In this document: positions 61,020-64,000 of the stretch, in pieces | Position numbering within the stretch: the stretch's first letter is position 1 | Layout of the letters: each line of letters begins with the position of its first letter | Assembly (NCBI GenBank): GCA_965153455.1 | Contig: OZ234501.1 | Location: 8,060,001-8,124,000 of the forward strand | Direction of reading: 5' to 3' | Length of the DNA stretch: 64,000 nucleotides | Source of the DNA: Sphagnum compactum | Taxonomy: Eukaryota > Bryophyta > Sphagnopsida > Sphagnales | Made by a program: the position numbers and the translations under genes | Notes under the pieces: model-generated | Seen by the model: only the letters and a program-made list of their open reading frames with translations | What the model was told of the DNA's origin: nothing | Database searches by the model: none

Positions 61020-61320
61020 ACCAGTCGTCCGTCCGTCGTCTTTCGTCCCCGGTTTGTCTTGTCTCGTCTGGTCTGGACCGTCTGGTCTGGCCCAGTTTGG
61101 GCGACCGAAAAACCAAACAAACGGGGGAGGAGTTACCGCGCGGTTGGCGGCACGGGTATCCCGCCTCGGCAGATGATTGGCTGAGAACGTAAACGCGGGT
61201 GGTCCGAACATGTGATTCGGTGAAAAGTCAATTTGGCTTTACCGTGGGACCGGGTGCACGGACGGGATCGCGGTCGGGATTGGAGTCCGGAGGCCGGACC
61301 AGTGGTTGTAGCCAAAAGTG
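61020..61320 (-). promoter_or_regulatory. GC-rich promoter candidate of the YTH gene
   Basis: It is the most GC/CpG-rich block at this end of the window, directly upstream of the leader. A CCAAT box (minus strand, 61176-61180, AGCCAATCAT context) is present, and GTCTGGTCTGG is repeated at about 61065-61090. Transcription start not determined. Confidence 0.35.
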
Positions 61321-61329
61321 GCTATCCAC

Positions 61330-62800
61330 AAGAAGATTTTGGACAACTTTGGGCTACAAGCTAAATATGAAAGTTAAATAATTAAAATTTAAAACATCCT
61401 GATTTTTTTGACTACCTACTTGAATCATTTATAGAATTAAGGCGATTTTTTTTCTAAATTTTGATACATTTCTGGCTATTGAAAATCTTTAACAAAGCAC
61501 TTCCCTTGTACTTTCCAATATAGGTTGCTACTTGGCTCTAGTGTTTTTGTTTTGTTTCAATGTCATTATGTCGGCTATAGGCCCCAACTCAGTGACTTCT
61601 TTTGTGGCGAATTTTCACCATTTGCGGAAAATATTTTCCAAAAAAGAATATTTTGTTGCAAATTTCCCCCCTTTTTATTTTGGGGGAAAACAAAACCCAA
61701 AACAGAAATAAATTTTTTAAATCAGTAAAAATCACCATAACTGCCTATAATTTGAAACCACGCTTAAGATTTTATACTTGTTTATTTGGAATGTCGCCAA
61801 ATTTGGCAAAATATATTTATGGACTATCGCCACTTCAGCAACAAAAAAAACACTGGACCAGCTATCAAAGTGGCTCTGTTTGGTGTGTTTTATGCTCCTT
61901 TTCTCTCTGTTTTGATTTTCTTTTTTCTTTTTCTCTTAATAATTTAATTATTTATTTTCATTTATGTTTGGCAGTAATAATAATAATAATTTATGATAAA
62001 TATTATAATTAAGAAATTAAGCTATTGTGCTTGAGAGCTTCATTCAGACTTTTGTAATGGGAAGCACTGTTTCTTCAGAATTTTCACCAATTCCAAAAAG
62101 TAATTAATTAGTGTTCTAACCAGCCTAGGTACTACAGTAGTTAAAATTTATTGGGTAATAGAATGTTAATCCATGTCATGCAGCCTCTGTTTTTTTGGGT
62201 GAAATTTTGCACTATAGAAAAAAAATTGAATTTGTTGTTACAAATTCAAATTATTTTTATAAAGAAAATCCCCAAAATTCGAAAAAATATATTAAAAAAT
62301 CTTGTAATATTGCCAAACTTTCTACAAATGGTTCAAGTAGGTAACCAAAATTACATAAGGATTCTTTTTTATTGTTCATATTTTGTTAATAGCTAAATTC
62401 GGCTAAATTGACCTATGGATGATTGCCACCTTGACTATATCACTAAAATTGAAAAATAAAACACTAATGTTGGGTGAACTCCACATAAGGGTTGAATTGA
62501 AAAATGACTCCATGAAGGTTGTTTCTTTTTTTTTTCCAAGTTTCCAAAATCTAAAGTGATTTAGGCTTGAGACTTAATGTCCAAATGTTTTGTTGCTCAA
62601 AGACATCAATTTATTAAGAAAGGAAAATAAATTAAAGCCCTTATTTTATGATTAATGGGAGATGGCATTTCAAGTTTACAATCATAAAAAAGTTAGGACG
62701 ATGTATAAAATTTCAAGTTTTTTCATATCATAAGCCAATCAGATTAATTTGCTAGTGTATTTGGAGGGCACCTTACATTAGAGAATATTCCATCCTTAGT
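61330..62800. other. AT-rich intergenic DNA
   Basis: No gene recognised. The 136-codon frame at 61602-62012 is T-rich, lacks any motif I know and looks fortuitous. Confidence 0.5.
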
Positions 62801-62812
62801 TTTGTTTTCACA

Positions 62813-62960
62813 TTCTCAAAATGTTCCCATGTTCCAATGATGTTGCCATGACATTCCCATTATACTCCCAGCATGTTCACATGTTGGTTCTCAAATGTGT
62901 TCCCTTTATTCACATGTCATTACCATTATCCATAGTCATTTTGTGGCATGTTATCATCAT
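62813..62960. repeat. About 11-bp-period minisatellite, locus 5
   Basis: Units GTTCCAATGAT, GTTGCCATGAC, ATTCCCATTAT, ACTCCCAGCAT, GTTCTCAAATGT and GTTCCCTTTAT. Same sense as locus 1. Confidence 0.6.
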
Positions 62961-62969
62961 GTCATATCC

Positions 62970-64000
62970 AAACTTGTTATATAAGAGAATGGACTCATGG
63001 CTGGTCCGGTCAATCAGTTGTGGTTCATCCACATCTGAGCAAGCCATAATGGGTTTCCAATGGATGATGCATGGTACGTGCTAGGTCACATAACTCCTCA
63101 ACAACATGTAATATTTTAAGGCAAGGTGGTGGCTTTTCACATTTGAATATTGGATTTGGCTTTTGCATGTTCTTTGAGCATAAAGGATGAGATTGAGTGA
63201 ATGTCACCTAGGCAATGCAAGTCAGAACTAGTGTACATGGGGGTATCCATCAAGATCATTTTGTTGACCTAATTATACATGTAAAGTTTTTAAATGGTAA
63301 TGTATGTGTTTTTTTAAAATTGTATTCAAAACATCCTTTTGTTATTCCAAATTTGCTAATGGCATTAATTGTTACTCATGAATTTGTTTCACATAGGTGG
63401 CCATTTTGGTTGTTGAACAACCAAATGATAACCGCCACACATACATGGTGCACTAAGAAATATTTGGTGACAATTATCTAATGAGGTCATGCAACTTGTG
63501 TGTGTGTTGTTGTTATTATATAGCAAATGTTGTGTTGGCAATCCATCCCCCCCCCACCTCCCCCGGTCCAACAAATTTGTAACACCTCCCCAATTTCTAT
63601 AGCTACTATAGGCTATTACAACATCGGTTATCAAAAATGCCTTGGCGACTTTCGCACAAATTATATATTTAAAGAAATGCTGAAATTTTCATAAGTTTAT
63701 TTTTCTCTCAAAAGAAAATTGTGAAAAAAAGGGATGAATCTTTTGAAATATTTGAAAAAAAATTATTTTTCCAATTTTAATATTCAAATTTAATTAATCA
63801 TTTAGCAAACATGTGTTGGAGGGTCCCCCATGCTATGGTAACTACTCAAACTTGCAATGCGACTTCCAACCAGTGATTTTTTTTGGGCAAAAAATAGCCA
63901 AAAGGCTTTTAAAAACTACCTTGCAACAGGGTTGCTGAAAAGAACAGGGGTAAAATCTGGCCAAAATCGTTAGATCCTCTTGTTTCCATGTGGTAGCATC
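62970..64000. other. Intergenic DNA
   Basis: No gene seen. A C-run occurs near 63548. Confidence 0.5.

Overview
The window is nuclear DNA of a land plant. Both spliced genes have plant-type architecture and sequence: many short exons with GT-AG introns, and products matching plant DCN1-like and plant YTH (ECT) proteins. A DUF1645-type protein, a family I know only from plants, is also present. The AT-rich, repeat-laden intergenic DNA and long pyrimidine-rich 5' leaders would fit a seed-free plant (moss, liverwort, lycophyte or fern), but the sequence does not settle the species.

Layout: 1-31 kb is gene-free as far as I can see. It is a mosaic of decayed repeats: tRNA-headed SINE-like units, a dead Ty3/gypsy gag-protease fragment at 15.65-16.5 kb, an unidentified decayed reading frame at 18.0-18.7 kb, a CCTAGGCCTA minisatellite at 23.3-23.7 kb, a TIR-bounded element at 24.5-25.2 kb, dispersed repeat pairs and fold-back sequences. 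From 31.4 to 33.0 kb a degenerate tandem array (219-bp spacing in its core) directly precedes a GC/CT-rich block. That block holds its own 204-237 bp tandem repeat (33.2-34.2 kb) and probably begins the long 5' leader of an intronless coding region for a DUF1645 protein (36173-37339, +).

From 42.1 to 46.8 kb (-) lies a complete 12-exon DCN1-like gene (predicted 254 aa), the cullin-neddylation co-E3, with an intact UBA domain and D-A-D patch. From 55.9 to 60.3 kb (-) lies a complete 9-exon YTH-domain m6A reader gene (predicted 756 aa) with an intact three-tryptophan cage. All internal junction phases of both models agree. Between them, 50.1-50.8 kb (+) carries exon-like segments with matching phases but an in-frame stop, probably a decayed or unrecognised gene.

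The genes do not form a pathway or cluster. Together they touch protein neddylation, mRNA methylation reading and a poorly understood plant-specific family. The least expected signals are non-coding: a roughly 11-bp-period minisatellite family at five loci on both strands, a frame-preserving tandem repeat in the DUF1645 leader, and a 14-bp terminal inverted repeat that recurs a third time beside a 62-bp palindrome.
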